Shown here piece after piece: positions 26,807-35,682 of a stretch of DNA of 64,000 nt; the stretch's first letter is position 1; every line of letters begins with the position of its first letter. Origin of the DNA: Clostridium novyi NT (lineage in GTDB: Bacteria > Bacillota > Clostridia > Clostridiales > Clostridiaceae); NCBI RefSeq assembly GCF_000014125.1, contig NC_008593.1, positions 186,001-250,000 of the forward strand. Reading direction: 5' to 3'. The translations under genes and the position numbers were made by a program. The notes beneath the pieces are model-generated. The model saw nothing but the letters and a program-made list of their open reading frames with translations, was not told the DNA's origin and did not search any database.

Positions 26807-28207
26807 ATGAAATTATTTAATACAATGACTAGACAAAAGGAAGAGTTTAAACCTATTAAAGACGGAGAGGTTAGCATGTATGTATGTGGACCTACAGTAT
26901 ATAACTATTTTCATATAGGAAACGGAAGAACTTTTTTAGTGTTTGATACTATAAGAAGATACTTTGAATACAGAGGATACAAAGTAAATTTCATTCAAAA
27001 CTTTACAGATATAGATGATAAAATGATAAAAAAAGCTAATGAAGAAAATATCACTGTAAAAGAATTAGGAGATAGATTCATACACGAATACTATAAAGAT
27101 GCAGATGGATTAAATATAAAAAGAGCTACTGCTAATCCAAGAGCTACAGAATATATGGATGAAATAATACAGTTTGTTAAGGATTTAATTGATAAAGGAT
27201 ATGCATATGAAGTTAATGGAGATGTATATTTCAGTACAAAACAATTCAAAGAATATGGAAAATTATCAGGACAAAATTTGGATGATCTTCAAGCTGGAGC
27301 TAGAATATCAGTAGATGAGAGAAAGAAAGATCCAATGGATTTTGCTATTTGGAAAAGTGAAAAGCCAGGTGAACCTTCTTGGAATTGTCCATGGGGAAAA
27401 GGTAGACCAGGTTGGCATATAGAATGTTCTTGTATGGCTCACAAGTTATTAGGAGATACAATAGACATACATGCAGGTGGAGCTGACTTAGTGTTCCCTC
27501 ATCATGAAAATGAAATAGCACAAAGTGAAGCTAGAAATGGAAAAACTTTTGCGAACTACTGGATGCATTCAGCATACCTAAACATAAATAATAAAAAGAT
27601 GTCTAAGTCTTTAAATAATTTCTTTACTACAAGAGAAATATTAGAAAAGTATGATGCTGAAGTAATAAGATTATTTATGCTTTCTGCTCATTATAGAACA
27701 CCACTAAACTTCAGTGACGATTTATTACAAAGTGCTAAGGCTTCTAATGAAAGACTTTATAATGCAATAGGAAACTTAGAAAGACTTTTAGATGAAGTAA
27801 AAGTAGATAAAGTTACTGAAAATGAAAAAGAATATGTTAAGAATTTAGAGTCATATAAAGAAAAATATATAGAAAAGATGGATGATGATTTTAACACTGC
27901 TGATGCAATATCTGTAATTTTTGACTTAGTAAAAGATATAAATACTAATATAAATACAGAGTCATCAAAAGAACTTGTTGAATATTCATTAGAATTAATA
28001 AGAGAACTTGGTAAACCGCTTGGAATACTTCAAAAATCTACAATGTTAGATCTAAATGCAGAAATAGAAAAACTAATAGAACAAAGACAACAAGCAAGAA
28101 AAGATAAAGATTGGGCTTTAGCTGATAAGATAAGAGATGACCTTAAAGCTCGTGGTATAGTTCTTGAAGATACTCCACAAGGGGTTAGATGGAAAAGGGA
28201 ACAATAA
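26807..28207 (+). CDS. cysS: Cysteine-tRNA ligase
   Basis: CysRS charges tRNA-Cys. The 466-residue protein has the class I signature FHIGNGRTF near residue 36 and an exact KMSKS near 266. Zinc ligands fit the Cys of CGPTVYN and the WHIECSCMA segment near residue 209. The helical C-terminal domain ends [10 protein letters not shown] started six codons inside the longest frame at the ATG 8 bases after GGGAGG. There is no T-box in the 150-base leader, which sets it apart from many clostridial synthetase genes. Confidence 0.97.
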   Translation: MKLFNTMTRQKEEFKPIKDGEVSMYVCGPTVYNYFHIGNGRTFLVFDTIRRYFEYRGYKVNFIQNFTDIDDKMIKKANEENITVKELGDRFIHEYYKDADGLNIKRATANPRATEYMDEIIQFVKDLIDKGYAYEVNGDVYFSTKQFKEYGKLSGQNLDDLQAGARISVDERKKDPMDFAIWKSEKPGEPSWNCPWGKGRPGWHIECSCMAHKLLGDTIDIHAGGADLVFPHHENEIAQSEARNGKTFANYWMHSAYLNINNKKMSKSLNNFFTTREILEKYDAEVIRLFMLSAHYRTPLNFSDDLLQSAKASNERLYNAIGNLERLLDEVKVDKVTENEKEYVKNLESYKEKYIEKMDDDFNTADAISVIFDLVKDINTNINTESSKELVEYSLELIRELGKPLGILQKSTMLDLNAEIEKLIEQRQQARKDKDWALADKIRDDLKARGIVLEDTPQGVRWKREQ

Positions 28208-28218
28208 TTGTTTTTTAT

Positions 28219-28249
28219 AAAGTGTAGTCATATTATTGACTACGCTTTT
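28219..28249 (+). terminator. Terminator after cysS
   Basis: AAAGTGTAGTCA pairs with TGACTACGCTTT (one G-T pair) around TATTAT, with TTTT then AT-rich sequence. Confidence 0.75.
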
Positions 28250-28311
28250 AAATTTATTAAAATTATAGTATCATTAGAATAATAACTTTAGTAATTAAAG
28301 GAGAAATTTTA

Positions 28312-28725
28312 ATGGAGATTGATTTTTTAAGGAATAAGTTTACTATAAATGAAGCTGTTCAGTTAAATCCTTTAGTTTTAGCTTTTGTAGGAGATGCGAT
28401 TTATGAAGTTTTTGTAAGAAGATACTTAGTTGAACAAAATCAAGATATGTCTGCACATAAACTTCATGTTAAAGCTGTATCTTATGTTAAAGCACATTCT
28501 CAAAGTGAGATAATGAAGCAAATAAAAGAATCTTTAACTGAGGAAGAAGAAAGAATTTTTAAAAGAGGAAGAAATGCAAAATCAGGAACAGTTCCTAAAA
28601 ATGCAGATGTTAGAGAGTATAGAATGGCAACTGGCTTTGAAGCATTAATGGGATTCTTATATTTGACAAATCAGTTAGATAGACTTAATGAACTTATGAA
28701 TATGAGTATAAAAATACATGGTTAA
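28312..28725 (+). CDS. mrnC: Mini-ribonuclease III
   Basis: MrnC trims 23S rRNA precursor ends. At 137 residues it consists only of the RNase III catalytic domain, with no double-stranded RNA binding domain. The signature [17 protein letters not shown] lies near residue 23 with the catalytic Asp, and the second acidic segment is [12 protein letters not shown] near 111. AAAGGAG precedes ATG. The cysS-mrnC order is usual in Firmicutes. Confidence 0.95.
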   Translation: MEIDFLRNKFTINEAVQLNPLVLAFVGDAIYEVFVRRYLVEQNQDMSAHKLHVKAVSYVKAHSQSEIMKQIKESLTEEEERIFKRGRNAKSGTVPKNADVREYRMATGFEALMGFLYLTNQLDRLNELMNMSIKIHG

Positions 28726-28748
28726 TTAATTTAATAGGGAGTGGGAAA

Positions 28749-29483
28749 ATGGCGTTAAAAGTTAAGTTAATAGAGTATACACCAAATCCAGAAAAGGTTA
28801 TAGCGTCGGCGGCTAAACTTTGTTATAGTGCATCTTCTATAGATGATATATTAGAAGGATTAGATGAAGGGAATGTAGAGAGTTTCCTACAAAGATTAAT
28901 GTCTTATGGACATGCTTCTCCAATTGAACATGTTTCCTTTACTTTTGGAGTTGAGGGAGTTTCAAGATCGTTAACACATCAACTTGTGAGACATAGAATA
29001 GCATCTTACTCACAGCAAAGTCAAAGATATGTAAAATTAAATCAGTTTGAATACATAGTTCCACCAGAAATAGAGAAAGATGATAATGCTAAGAAAATTT
29101 TTGTTGAAGCTATGGAAAATAGCCAAAAAGCTTATGACAAGATCGTTGATATACTAAGAGAAAAGCATATAGAAAGCGGAATGAAAAAACTATCTGCGGA
29201 AAAGAAAGCTATAGAAGATGCTAGATATGTTTTCCCAAATGCATGTGAAACAAAAATAGTTCTTACTATGAATGCTAGAAGTTTAATGAATTTCTTTGAG
29301 CATAGATGTTGTAATAGAGCTCAATGGGAAATACATGCATTAGCGGATGAAATGTTGAAACAGGTTAGAAAAGTAGCTCCAATATTATTTAAAAAAGCTG
29401 GACCTTCATGTGTTAAAGGTAGATGTCCAGAGGGTACTATGACTTGTGGACATATAGAAGAGGTTAGAACAAAGTATTCATAA
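28749..29483 (+). CDS. thyX: Flavin-dependent thymidylate synthase
   Basis: ThyX methylates dUMP to dTMP with FAD, methylene-tetrahydrofolate and NADPH and replaces ThyA. The 244-residue protein has the defining RHRxxSxxxxSxR motif as [14 protein letters not shown] (near residue 82), and the substrate-binding [14 protein letters not shown] near 175. The C-terminus has [23 protein letters not shown] precedes ATG. It lies in a compact run from mrnC to rae1, probably co-transcribed. Confidence 0.96.
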   Translation: MALKVKLIEYTPNPEKVIASAAKLCYSASSIDDILEGLDEGNVESFLQRLMSYGHASPIEHVSFTFGVEGVSRSLTHQLVRHRIASYSQQSQRYVKLNQFEYIVPPEIEKDDNAKKIFVEAMENSQKAYDKIVDILREKHIESGMKKLSAEKKAIEDARYVFPNACETKIVLTMNARSLMNFFEHRCCNRAQWEIHALADEMLKQVRKVAPILFKKAGPSCVKGRCPEGTMTCGHIEEVRTKYS

Positions 29484-29515
29484 ATCAAAATTTTATAAAA
29501 CAAGAGAGGTATTTT

Positions 29516-30313
29516 ATGAAAGAATTAAAAAACCGTAATAATAAAAGAAACTTTAATATTAGAGAAGAAAAAGAAGAAAGAGAAGATTTAATAGAAGGAA
29601 GAAATGCGGTTATAGAAGCATTAAGAAGTGATAGAACTATAGAATATGTAATGGTTGCTAAAGGAAATGTTAGTGGTTCTATAAACAAGGTTTTAGGAAT
29701 TGCTAAAGATAAAGGCATAATTATAAAAGAGGTTGATAGAAAAAAACTAGACTCAATGTCTATAACAGGGGCGCATCAAGGTGTTATGGCTATTGTAACT
29801 CCATTTAAATATAGTCAAATTGAGGATATTTTTAATTATGCAAAAGAAAAGGGGGAAGAACCTTTTATTTTAGTATTAGATGAAATAGAAGATCCCCATA
29901 ACTTAGGTTCTATAATGAGAACAGCTGAAATATGTGGAGTACATGGTATTGTAATACCAAAGAGAAGAAATGTAGGTGTTACACCAACTGTATATAAAAC
30001 ATCAGCAGGAGCAGCTGAATATGTTAAAGTAGCAAAAGTTGCAAATATAAATAGAGCCATTGATGAAATTAAAGAAAGAGGAATTTGGGTATATGGAGCA
30101 GATATGGACGGAGAAAACTACTGTTTCCAAACAAATTTTAAAGGTGCTGTGGCATTAGTAATAGGTAGTGAGGGAAAAGGAATTTCAAAACTTACTAAAC
30201 AAAAATGTGATGTTTTAATCAAGATACCAATGGTAGGAAAAATAACATCTTTAAATGCATCTGTAGCGGCCGGTATCATGATGTATGAGGTTTTGAAACA
30301 AAATATGGAATAG
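29516..30313 (+). CDS. rlmB: 23S rRNA (guanosine-2'-O-)-methyltransferase
   Basis: A SPOUT-fold TrmH-family methyltransferase of 265 residues. An N-terminal basic, Asn-rich tail (residues 1-20) leads to the substrate-binding domain (EGRNAVIEALRS) and the knotted catalytic domain with NLGSIMRTAEICG, VIGSEGKGIS and NASVAAGIMMYE motifs. The likely target is the 2'-OH of a conserved guanosine in 23S rRNA. AGAGAGGT precedes ATG. The next gene begins 9 bases later. Confidence 0.93.
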   Translation: MKELKNRNNKRNFNIREEKEEREDLIEGRNAVIEALRSDRTIEYVMVAKGNVSGSINKVLGIAKDKGIIIKEVDRKKLDSMSITGAHQGVMAIVTPFKYSQIEDIFNYAKEKGEEPFILVLDEIEDPHNLGSIMRTAEICGVHGIVIPKRRNVGVTPTVYKTSAGAAEYVKVAKVANINRAIDEIKERGIWVYGADMDGENYCFQTNFKGAVALVIGSEGKGISKLTKQKCDVLIKIPMVGKITSLNASVAAGIMMYEVLKQNME

Positions 30314-30322
30314 AGAAAAGCC

Positions 30323-30829
30323 GTGAGAAATGTATTTGTAGATGGATATAATGTTATTAATAGTTGGCCGGAGCTAAATAGAATTAAAGAATACAGTTTT
30401 GAGGCAGCACGAGATAAGCTTATAGAAATTATGCAGAATTATGGAGCTTATAATGGATATAAGATATTTTTAGTTTTTGATGCTCATCTTGTAAAGGGGA
30501 GTATTGAGAAAAAAGAAAGAATGAGTAACTTGATGGTGGTTTTTACAAAGGAAGGAGAAACAGCAGACAGTTTTATAGAAAGGTATGTTAACAACATAGG
30601 TAGAAAAGTAGAAGTGTGTGTTGTAACTTCTGACTCCTTAGAACAACAAGTTACTTTTCAAAGAGGAGCTACAAGGATGTCCTCCATAGAGTTTTATAAT
30701 GAAGTTAAAACTACTACCCAAAAAATTACCAATAAGACAAAAAAGAATATCAGCGCTAATAGAACTCTTTTAGAAGACAGAATAGACAAGAAAGTACTAG
30801 AAAAATTACAAAAAATTAGAAAAAGTTGA
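30323..30829 (+). CDS. rae1: NYN-domain ribosome-associated endoribonuclease (YacP/Rae1)
   Basis: The 168-residue protein is a NYN/PIN-like nuclease related to Bacillus subtilis Rae1 (YacP), which cuts mRNA in the ribosomal A site. Acidic residues typical of the fold are visible: FVDGYNVINSWPEL (residues 4-17), LVFDAHLVKGS near 50, ETADSFIERYV near 81 and VVTSDSLEQQ near 99. Start is GTG with only a weak AGAGAAAAG site, suggesting coupling to rlmB. The basic C-terminal helix fits ribosome binding. Confidence 0.9.
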   Translation: MRNVFVDGYNVINSWPELNRIKEYSFEAARDKLIEIMQNYGAYNGYKIFLVFDAHLVKGSIEKKERMSNLMVVFTKEGETADSFIERYVNNIGRKVEVCVVTSDSLEQQVTFQRGATRMSSIEFYNEVKTTTQKITNKTKKNISANRTLLEDRIDKKVLEKLQKIRKS

Positions 30830-30837
30830 TAAAAACA

Positions 30838-30866
30838 TTGAAGGTAATTTCCTTTTAATGTATAAT
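30838..30866 (+). promoter_or_regulatory. Promoter of sigH
   Basis: TTGAAG and TATAAT with a 17-base spacer, about 70 bases before the sigH start. Confidence 0.75.
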
Positions 30867-30936
30867 TACATATATAATGTATATTAAGGTGTGTTTTATT
30901 AGTTAATTTTGACATGCATGGGGTGGAGGGGTTGTT

Positions 30937-31596
30937 TTGTTAAGTAAAGTACAAGAAACCGATAAAAAAAGAGAAGATCAAATTGAAAAAAGGTTAGATG
31001 AAGATATAGCATTAGATGCAAAAAATGGCGATATAAAAGCTCAAGAATACTTAATAAATAAGTATAAAAATTTTGTTAAGGCAAAAGCAAAATCTTATTT
31101 TTTGGTAGGTGCGGATAAAGAAGATATATATCAGGAAGGTATGATTGGGCTTTATAAAGCTATAAGAGATTTTAAACCAGACAAATTATCTTCTTTTAAG
31201 GCTTTTGCGGAATTATGTGTTACAAGACAAATAATAACAGCTATAAAAACAGCAACACGACAAAAGCATATACCTCTTAATACATATATTTCTTTAAATA
31301 AGCCGATTTATGATGAAGAATCTGACAGAACGCTTTTGGATATATTATCTACAGTAAAAGTGTGTGATCCAGAAGAACTTGTTATAAGTAAAGAAGAAGT
31401 TATTAAAATAGAAAAAGAAATAGAACAAGTGCTTTCAGAACTTGAATTAGAAGTGTTGAATTCTTATCTTCAAGGGAAATCATATCAAGAGATTGCATGT
31501 GATTTGGATAGACATTCTAAATCCATTGATAATGCATTACAAAGAGTAAAGAGAAAGCTTGAAAAATGCTTGAATAAAAAGGTGAAAAATTGTTGA
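30937..31596 (+). CDS. sigH: RNA polymerase sigma-H factor
   Basis: SigH directs transcription at the onset of sporulation and other transition-state genes. The 219 residues match family length. Region 2 reads YLINKYKNFVKAKAKSYFL then GADKEDIYQEGMIGLYKAIRDF (around residues 38-80), and region 4 ends with YLQGKSYQEIACDLDRHSKS, a helix-turn-helix for -35 recognition. Start is TTG, 5 bases after GGAGGGG. The TTGACA of the next promoter overlaps its stop codon. Confidence 0.96.
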   Translation: MLSKVQETDKKREDQIEKRLDEDIALDAKNGDIKAQEYLINKYKNFVKAKAKSYFLVGADKEDIYQEGMIGLYKAIRDFKPDKLSSFKAFAELCVTRQIITAIKTATRQKHIPLNTYISLNKPIYDEESDRTLLDILSTVKVCDPEELVISKEEVIKIEKEIEQVLSELELEVLNSYLQGKSYQEIACDLDRHSKSIDNALQRVKRKLEKCLNKKVKNC

Positions 31597-31621
31597 CAAA
31601 AAAAAGTGTAAATAGTAAAAT
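31593..31621 (+). promoter_or_regulatory. Promoter of tRNA-Thr and tuf
   Basis: TTGACA (perfect) and TAAAAT with a 17-base spacer. The -35 overlaps the sigH stop codon. Confidence 0.8.
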
Positions 31622-31652
31622 AAATAATTGGTATAGGGCTTTTGAAAAACAA

Positions 31653-31718
31653 CATATGGGGAGATGATTAATCTCCTAAATTGGGTGTCGTGGGCTCGAT
31701 ACCTGTAATATCGAAAAA
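31653..31718 (+). other. Structured leader with a copy of the tRNA-Thr 3' end
   Basis: GGAGAT pairs with ATCTCC; GGTGTCG pairs with CGATACC, competing with TCGATA pairing with TATCGA. The segment GTCGTGGGCTC (31687-31697) is identical to bases 31791-31801 at the 3' end of the tRNA. Confidence 0.5.
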
Positions 31719-31727
31719 AGGAAAGAT

Positions 31728-31803
31728 GCCCATGTAGCTCAGCTGGCAGAGCGTCACCTTGGTAAGGTGGAGGTCGCCGGTTCAAGCCCGGTCGTGGGCT
31801 CCA
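31728..31803 (+). tRNA. tRNA-Thr (anticodon GGT)
   Basis: A complete 76-base tRNA with encoded CCA. The acceptor GCCCATG pairs with CGTGGGC (one G-T pair); the D arm is AGCTCAGCTGGCAGAGC minus outer bases; the anticodon loop TTGGTAA between TCACC and GGTGG gives GGT at positions 34-36, reading threonine ACC/ACU. The T arm is CCGG with GTTCAAGC and CCGG. It lies between a strong promoter and tuf. A tRNA-Thr just before a tuf gene is also found in Escherichia coli (thrT-tufB). Confidence 0.96.
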
Positions 31804-31866
31804 TGAATTAAAACAGCTGACAACACACCAGGACAGGTTTACGAAAAGGTTAAAAATATTAATTAA

Positions 31867-33093
31867 GAATTTAAAGGTGAACAGGAGGAATAAAAAATGG
31901 CAAGACAAAAGTTTGAAAGAAATAAGCCACACGTAAATATAGGAACAATAGGTCACGTAGACCACGGTAAAACAACAACAACAGCAGCAATCACAATGAC
32001 ACTTGCAAAAGCAGGTGGAGCAGAAGTACAAAACTACGAAGATATTGATAAAGCACCAGAAGAAAAAGAAAGAGGAATCACAATCAATACATCACACGTA
32101 GAATATGAAACAGAAAACAGACACTATGCACACGTTGACTGCCCAGGACACGCAGACTATGTAAAGAACATGATCACAGGAGCAGCACAAATGGACGGAG
32201 CTATCTTAGTTGTATCAGCAGCAGATGGTCCAATGCCACAAACAAGAGAACACATCCTATTAGCATCAAGAGTAGGAGTTAACCACATAGTAGTATTCTT
32301 AAACAAAGCAGACCAAGTAGATGATCCAGAATTACTAGAATTAGTAGAAATGGAAGTAAGAGAATTATTAAGCGAATACGGATTTGACGGAGACGAATGT
32401 CCAGTAGTAGTAGGATCAGCATTAAAAGCAATCGAAGAAGGGGATGACCAATGCATCCTAGACTTAATGAAAGCTGTAGATGAATATATCCCAACTCCAG
32501 AAAGAGCAACAGATCAACCATTCTTAATGCCTGTAGAAGATGTATTTACAATTACAGGAAGAGGAACAGTTGCAACAGGAAGAGTTGAAAGAGGAGTACT
32601 ACACGTAGGAGATGAAGTACAAATCGTAGGAATGAAAGAAGAAATCGGAAAGACAACAATCACAGGAGTAGAAATGTTCAGAAAGATGTTAGATGAAGCA
32701 ATGGCTGGAGATAACATCGGAGCATTATTAAGAGGAGTACAAAGAGACGAAATCGAAAGAGGTCAAGTACTAGCAAAACCAGGTTCAGTAACACCTCACA
32801 AAAAATTCGTAGGTCAAGTTTACGTATTAAAGAAAGAAGAAGGTGGAAGACACACTCCATTCTTTAACGGATACAGACCACAATTCTACTTCAGAACAAC
32901 AGACGTAACAGGATCAATCGCTTTACCAGAAGGAGTAGAAATGGTAATGCCAGGAGACCATATAGACATGAACGTAGAATTAATCACACCAGTAGCAATG
33001 GAAAACAACCTAAGATTCGCTATCAGAGAAGGTGGAAGAACAGTAGGTTCAGGAGTTGTTACTAGCATAGTTGAATAATTTATAATTATTTAA
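31867..33093 (+). repeat. Direct repeat copy A, 1,227 bp around tuf
   Basis: This segment reads the same as 47955-49181. It includes 30 bases before the tuf start and 15 bases after the stop. The bases immediately outside differ. Confidence 0.85.
31897..33078 (+). CDS. tuf: Elongation factor Tu (copy 1)
   Basis: EF-Tu carries aminoacyl-tRNA to the ribosome as a GTPase. The 393 residues show GHVDHGKTT (residues 19-27), the switch region, DCPGHADYV near 81, NKADQVDD near 136 and SALKA near 173. A strong AGGAGGAA site precedes ATG. Codon choice is extreme (ACA, GCA, CCA, AAC, ATC, GAA), as for the most highly expressed genes. It lies after tRNA-Thr and before rpmG. Its protein is identical to the second copy at 47985. 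Confidence 0.98.
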   Translation: MARQKFERNKPHVNIGTIGHVDHGKTTTTAAITMTLAKAGGAEVQNYEDIDKAPEEKERGITINTSHVEYETENRHYAHVDCPGHADYVKNMITGAAQMDGAILVVSAADGPMPQTREHILLASRVGVNHIVVFLNKADQVDDPELLELVEMEVRELLSEYGFDGDECPVVVGSALKAIEEGDDQCILDLMKAVDEYIPTPERATDQPFLMPVEDVFTITGRGTVATGRVERGVLHVGDEVQIVGMKEEIGKTTITGVEMFRKMLDEAMAGDNIGALLRGVQRDEIERGQVLAKPGSVTPHKKFVGQVYVLKKEEGGRHTPFFNGYRPQFYFRTTDVTGSIALPEGVEMVMPGDHIDMNVELITPVAMENNLRFAIREGGRTVGSGVVTSIVE

Positions 33094-33116
33094 ACTTAAA
33101 ATAGATTAAATATAAT

Positions 33117-33144
33117 AGGACTAGGTTTTAAACTTAGTCCTTTT
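33117..33144 (+). terminator. Terminator after tuf copy 1
   Basis: AGGACTAGGTTT pairs with AAACTTAGTCCT (one G-T pair), followed by TTTT. Copy 2 has an unrelated terminator. Confidence 0.8.
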
Positions 33145-33235
33145 GAAAGAAAAAACATTTTAAATGCATTTAAAATGAATTAATTGTAAAAAGTGGTATA
33201 TAATTTAAGATAAAGTGATTATATACAAAAAAAAG

Positions 33236-33264
33236 TTGACATATACAGTAACTTGTGATAAGTT
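33236..33264 (+). promoter_or_regulatory. Promoter of rpmG-secE-nusG
   Basis: Perfect TTGACA; the -10 is TAAGTT at 17 bases or the overlapping GATAAG at 15. Confidence 0.6.
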
Positions 33265-33318
33265 TGTAAGGTAACGCACAAACTTAGCGTAGTATTTATA
33301 TAAAGTAATAAACATTTA

Positions 33319-33354
33319 TATACTACACATGGAAGTAAGACCTGTGTGTGTATA
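33319..33354 (+). other. Long hairpin in the rpmG leader
   Basis: TATAC-ACACATGG pairs with CCTGTGTGTGTATA, about 13 pairs with two single-base bulges and an 8-base loop. It lies 23 bases before the rpmG start. No known family was recognised. Confidence 0.5.
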
Positions 33355-33377
33355 CGCAGAATATGGAGGTGTAGGTT

Positions 33378-33527
33378 GTGAGAGTAAAAGTAACTTTAGC
33401 ATGTACAGAATGTAAACAAAGAAATTACAATACAATGAAGAATAAAAAGAACAATTCTGAAAGAATTGAAATGAGAAAGTATTGCAAATTCTGCCGCACG
33501 CACACACTTCACAAAGAAACAAAATAG
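33378..33527 (+). CDS. rpmG: 50S ribosomal protein L33
   Basis: A 49-residue basic protein of the large subunit, too short for usual frame listings. It begins [19 protein letters not shown] and carries two zinc-type CxxC pairs, C9-C12 and C36-C39 (CKFC), so it is the zinc-binding C+ form. Start is GTG, preceded by TGGAGGTG. secE follows; rpmG-secE-nusG is the standard order. Confidence 0.96.
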   Translation: MRVKVTLACTECKQRNYNTMKNKKNNSERIEMRKYCKFCRTHTLHKETK

Positions 33528-33565
33528 TTACTTGTATTCACTAAAAATATAAGGATGTGAATATA

Positions 33566-33787
33566 ATGGCTTTAAATGAAAGCAAGAAGCTTGAAAAGCA
33601 GTCATCTGTGGGTATAGGCAAGTTCTTAAAAGAATTAAAGGCAGAGACAAAAAGAATAACTTGGCCACCTAAAGAAGAAGTAAAGAAGTCTACTATTATA
33701 GTATTGTTTTTTTGTGCAGTTAGTGCTTTTATAATAGGACTTATGGATTCTGGGTTTAATGGCCTTTACAAAATTATTTTCAAATAA
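33566..33787 (+). CDS. secE: Preprotein translocase subunit SecE
   Basis: A 73-residue membrane protein that clamps SecY. The N-half is charged (FLKELKAETKRITWPPKEEV, the conserved amphipathic segment); a single membrane span follows (STIIVLFFCAVSAFIIGLM). I chose ATG 33566, with AAGGATG upstream, over GTG 33557, which overlaps that binding site. Confidence 0.95.
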   Translation: MALNESKKLEKQSSVGIGKFLKELKAETKRITWPPKEEVKKSTIIVLFFCAVSAFIIGLMDSGFNGLYKIIFK

Positions 33788-33870
33788 GAGATAATTTTAG
33801 ATTTATAAATAAGATAATATTAAATTTATATATTATTTAAGATAAATAAATTTATAATATTAAAATAAAA

Positions 33871-33910
33871 GGGAGGTAGGAATGAGATTTATCTCATTTC
33901 CTGAAATATG
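33871..33910 (+). promoter_or_regulatory. nusG initiation region with a hairpin between Shine-Dalgarno and start
   Basis: GGGAGG (33871-33876) is 31 bases before the nusG ATG (33908). Between them GGAATGAGA pairs with TCTCATT-CC (33879-33901, one bulged T). Looping out the hairpin leaves 8 bases between site and start. Confidence 0.6.
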
Positions 33911-34429
33911 GCAGAAAAAGTTCGTTGGTATGTTGTTCATACTTACTCTGGTTACGAAAACAAAGTAAAAGTAAATCTTGAAAAAACAATAGAAAACAGA
34001 GGATTACACGATCTAATTCACGACATACAAGTCCCTATGGAAGAAGTAGTAGAAGTAAAGGATGGAAAGAAGAAGGTAACTCAAAAGAAGGTCTTTCCAG
34101 GATATGTCCTTGTAAAAATGATCATGTCAGATGAATCTTGGTACATAGTTAGAAATACAAGGGGAGTTACGGGATTTGTAGGCCCTGGGTCAAAACCAGT
34201 ACCTCTTACTGAAGAAGAAGTGTTAGCTATGGGTATAAGTGAAAAGAACGTGGACATTGATATTTCCGTAGGAGAAAGTGTAAAGGTAATTTCAGGACCT
34301 CTGAATAGTTTTGTTGCAGTAATACAAGAAATCAATGTTGAAAAACAAAAGATTAAAGCGTTAGTTAATATGTTTGGTAGGGAAACGCCTACTGAGCTTA
34401 ATTTTAATCAAATAGAAAAACTAGATTAA
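33908..34429 (+). CDS. nusG: Transcription termination/antitermination protein NusG
   Basis: NusG binds RNA polymerase and modulates pausing and termination. The 173 residues comprise the NGN domain (KVRWYVVHTYSGYENKV at residues 4-20, FPGYVLVKMIM near 61, GVTGFVGPGSKPVPL near 85) and the C-terminal KOW domain (GESVKVISGPLNSFVAVIQE near 122). The start codon lacks an adjacent binding site; the strong site upstream appears to be brought near by a hairpin. Confidence 0.97.
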   Translation: MAEKVRWYVVHTYSGYENKVKVNLEKTIENRGLHDLIHDIQVPMEEVVEVKDGKKKVTQKKVFPGYVLVKMIMSDESWYIVRNTRGVTGFVGPGSKPVPLTEEEVLAMGISEKNVDIDISVGESVKVISGPLNSFVAVIQEINVEKQKIKALVNMFGRETPTELNFNQIEKLD

Positions 34430-34453
34430 TCTGCTATAAGACAAAGTCTTACA

Positions 34454-34483
34454 GTGGGAGAGCTTAAAAGCTCGCATTACCAC
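34454..34483 (+). promoter_or_regulatory. Ribosomal protein L1 binding site before rplK
   Basis: GTGG pairs with CCAC, GAGCT pairs with AGCTC, and the stems are separated by an asymmetric loop of GA opposite GCATTA. This is the form of the L1 site on 23S rRNA and on L11-L1 operon leaders. Confidence 0.7.
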
Positions 34484-34502
34484 ATATGAGGAGGTGTAAA
34501 CT

Positions 34503-34928
34503 ATGGCAAAAAAAGTAGTAGGAATGATTAAACTTCAACTTCCAGCAGGAAAGGCAACTCCAGCACCACCAGTTGGACCAGCATTAGGACAACACGGTGT
34601 AAATATTATGGCTTTCTGTAAGGAATACAATGCTAAAACAGCAAATCAAGCAGGAATGACTATTCCAGTTATAATTTCTGTATATCAAGATAGATCTTTC
34701 AGCTTCATTCTTAAGACTCCTCCAGCAGCAGTTTTAATTAAAAAAGCAGCTGGATTAGACAGTGGTTCAGGTGAACCAAACAAGACTAAAGTAGGAAAGA
34801 TTACTAAAGCTCAATTAAAAGAAATTGCTGAAACTAAGATGCCAGACTTAAACGCTGGATCAGTTGAAAGCGCTATGAGCATGATAGCAGGAACTGCTAG
34901 AAGTATGGGTATTACAGTAGAAGAATAA
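34503..34928 (+). CDS. rplK: 50S ribosomal protein L11
   Basis: L11 forms the GTPase-associated stalk base with 23S rRNA. The 141 residues show the typical [20 protein letters not shown] start with conserved prolines (residues about 9-28), then [12 protein letters not shown] and the RNA-binding C-terminal domain [26 protein letters not shown] precedes ATG. It precedes rplA with an L1-type site in front of each gene. Confidence 0.98.
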   Translation: MAKKVVGMIKLQLPAGKATPAPPVGPALGQHGVNIMAFCKEYNAKTANQAGMTIPVIISVYQDRSFSFILKTPPAAVLIKKAAGLDSGSGEPNKTKVGKITKAQLKEIAETKMPDLNAGSVESAMSMIAGTARSMGITVEE

Positions 34929-34941
34929 TACATTTAATTAG

Positions 34942-34968
34942 TGGGAGGTAAATACCGCTAATACCACA
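34942..34968 (+). promoter_or_regulatory. Second L1 binding site, before rplA
   Basis: GTGG pairs with CCAC and GGTA pairs with TACC, with an asymmetric loop of GA opposite GCTAATA. It repeats the geometry of the site before rplK and lies just before the rplA Shine-Dalgarno. Confidence 0.7.
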
Positions 34969-34981
34969 AGGAGGAAAGAAT

Positions 34982-35680
34982 ATGGCAAAAATGGGTAAGA
35001 AATATTCAGAGAGCATCAAGCTAATTGATAAAAACTCTTTATATACACCTTCTGAAGCTATAGATCTTACTTTAAAAACAGCAAAAGCTAAATTCGATGA
35101 AACTATCGAACTTTCTATAAGACTTGGTGTTGATCCAAGACATGCAGATCAACAAGTTAGAGGAGCAGTAGTACTTCCTCATGGAACAGGTAAGAAAGTT
35201 AGAGTTTTAGTATTTGCTAAGGGAGATAAGGCTAAAGAAGCAGAAGCTGCAGGAGCAGATTATGTAGGAGCAGAAGAATACTTAGACAAAATTCAAAAAG
35301 AAAACTGGTTTGATTTCGACGTAGTTGTTGCAACTCCAGATATGATGGGAGTAGTAGGTAGATTAGGTAGAGTATTAGGACCTAAGGGATTAATGCCTAA
35401 CCCAAAATCAGGAACAGTTACATTTGATGTAGCAAAAGCAATAGCTGACATCAAAGCTGGTAAAGTTGAATATAGATTAGATAAAACAGCTATCATTCAC
35501 GTTCCAATAGGAAAGAAATCTTTTGGAGAAGAAAAATTAGCTGAAAACTACAATGTTTTAATGGAAGCTATAGTTAAAGCTAAACCAGCTGCAGCTAAAG
35601 GACAATACATTAAATCATTAAGCATATCAAGCACAATGGGACCAGGAGTAAAAATCAATCCAGCAAAAGTTTTAGCTTAG
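34982..35680 (+). CDS. rplA: 50S ribosomal protein L1
   Basis: L1 forms the mobile L1 stalk that helps release deacylated tRNA, and represses its own operon. The 232 residues have the family segments [17 protein letters not shown] near residue 45, [19 protein letters not shown] (near 118), and [11 protein letters not shown] near 147. AAGGAGGAAAG precedes ATG. Two L1-type RNA sites upstream fit autoregulation. Confidence 0.98.
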   Translation: MAKMGKKYSESIKLIDKNSLYTPSEAIDLTLKTAKAKFDETIELSIRLGVDPRHADQQVRGAVVLPHGTGKKVRVLVFAKGDKAKEAEAAGADYVGAEEYLDKIQKENWFDFDVVVATPDMMGVVGRLGRVLGPKGLMPNPKSGTVTFDVAKAIADIKAGKVEYRLDKTAIIHVPIGKKSFGEEKLAENYNVLMEAIVKAKPAAAKGQYIKSLSISSTMGPGVKINPAKVLA

Positions 35681-35682
35681 TG

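Noticed and set aside
31653..31718. A second complete tRNA upstream of tRNA-Thr
   Set aside because: Only an 11-base match to the 3' end is present; no anticodon arm, D arm or acceptor 5' strand can be assembled.
31537..32031. 164-codon minus-strand frame across the sigH end, tRNA-Thr and tuf start
   Set aside because: It runs through a tRNA and two real genes, has no binding site, and its Cys-rich part is the reverse of ACA/GCA-rich tuf codons; the same reversed segment occurs at the other tuf.
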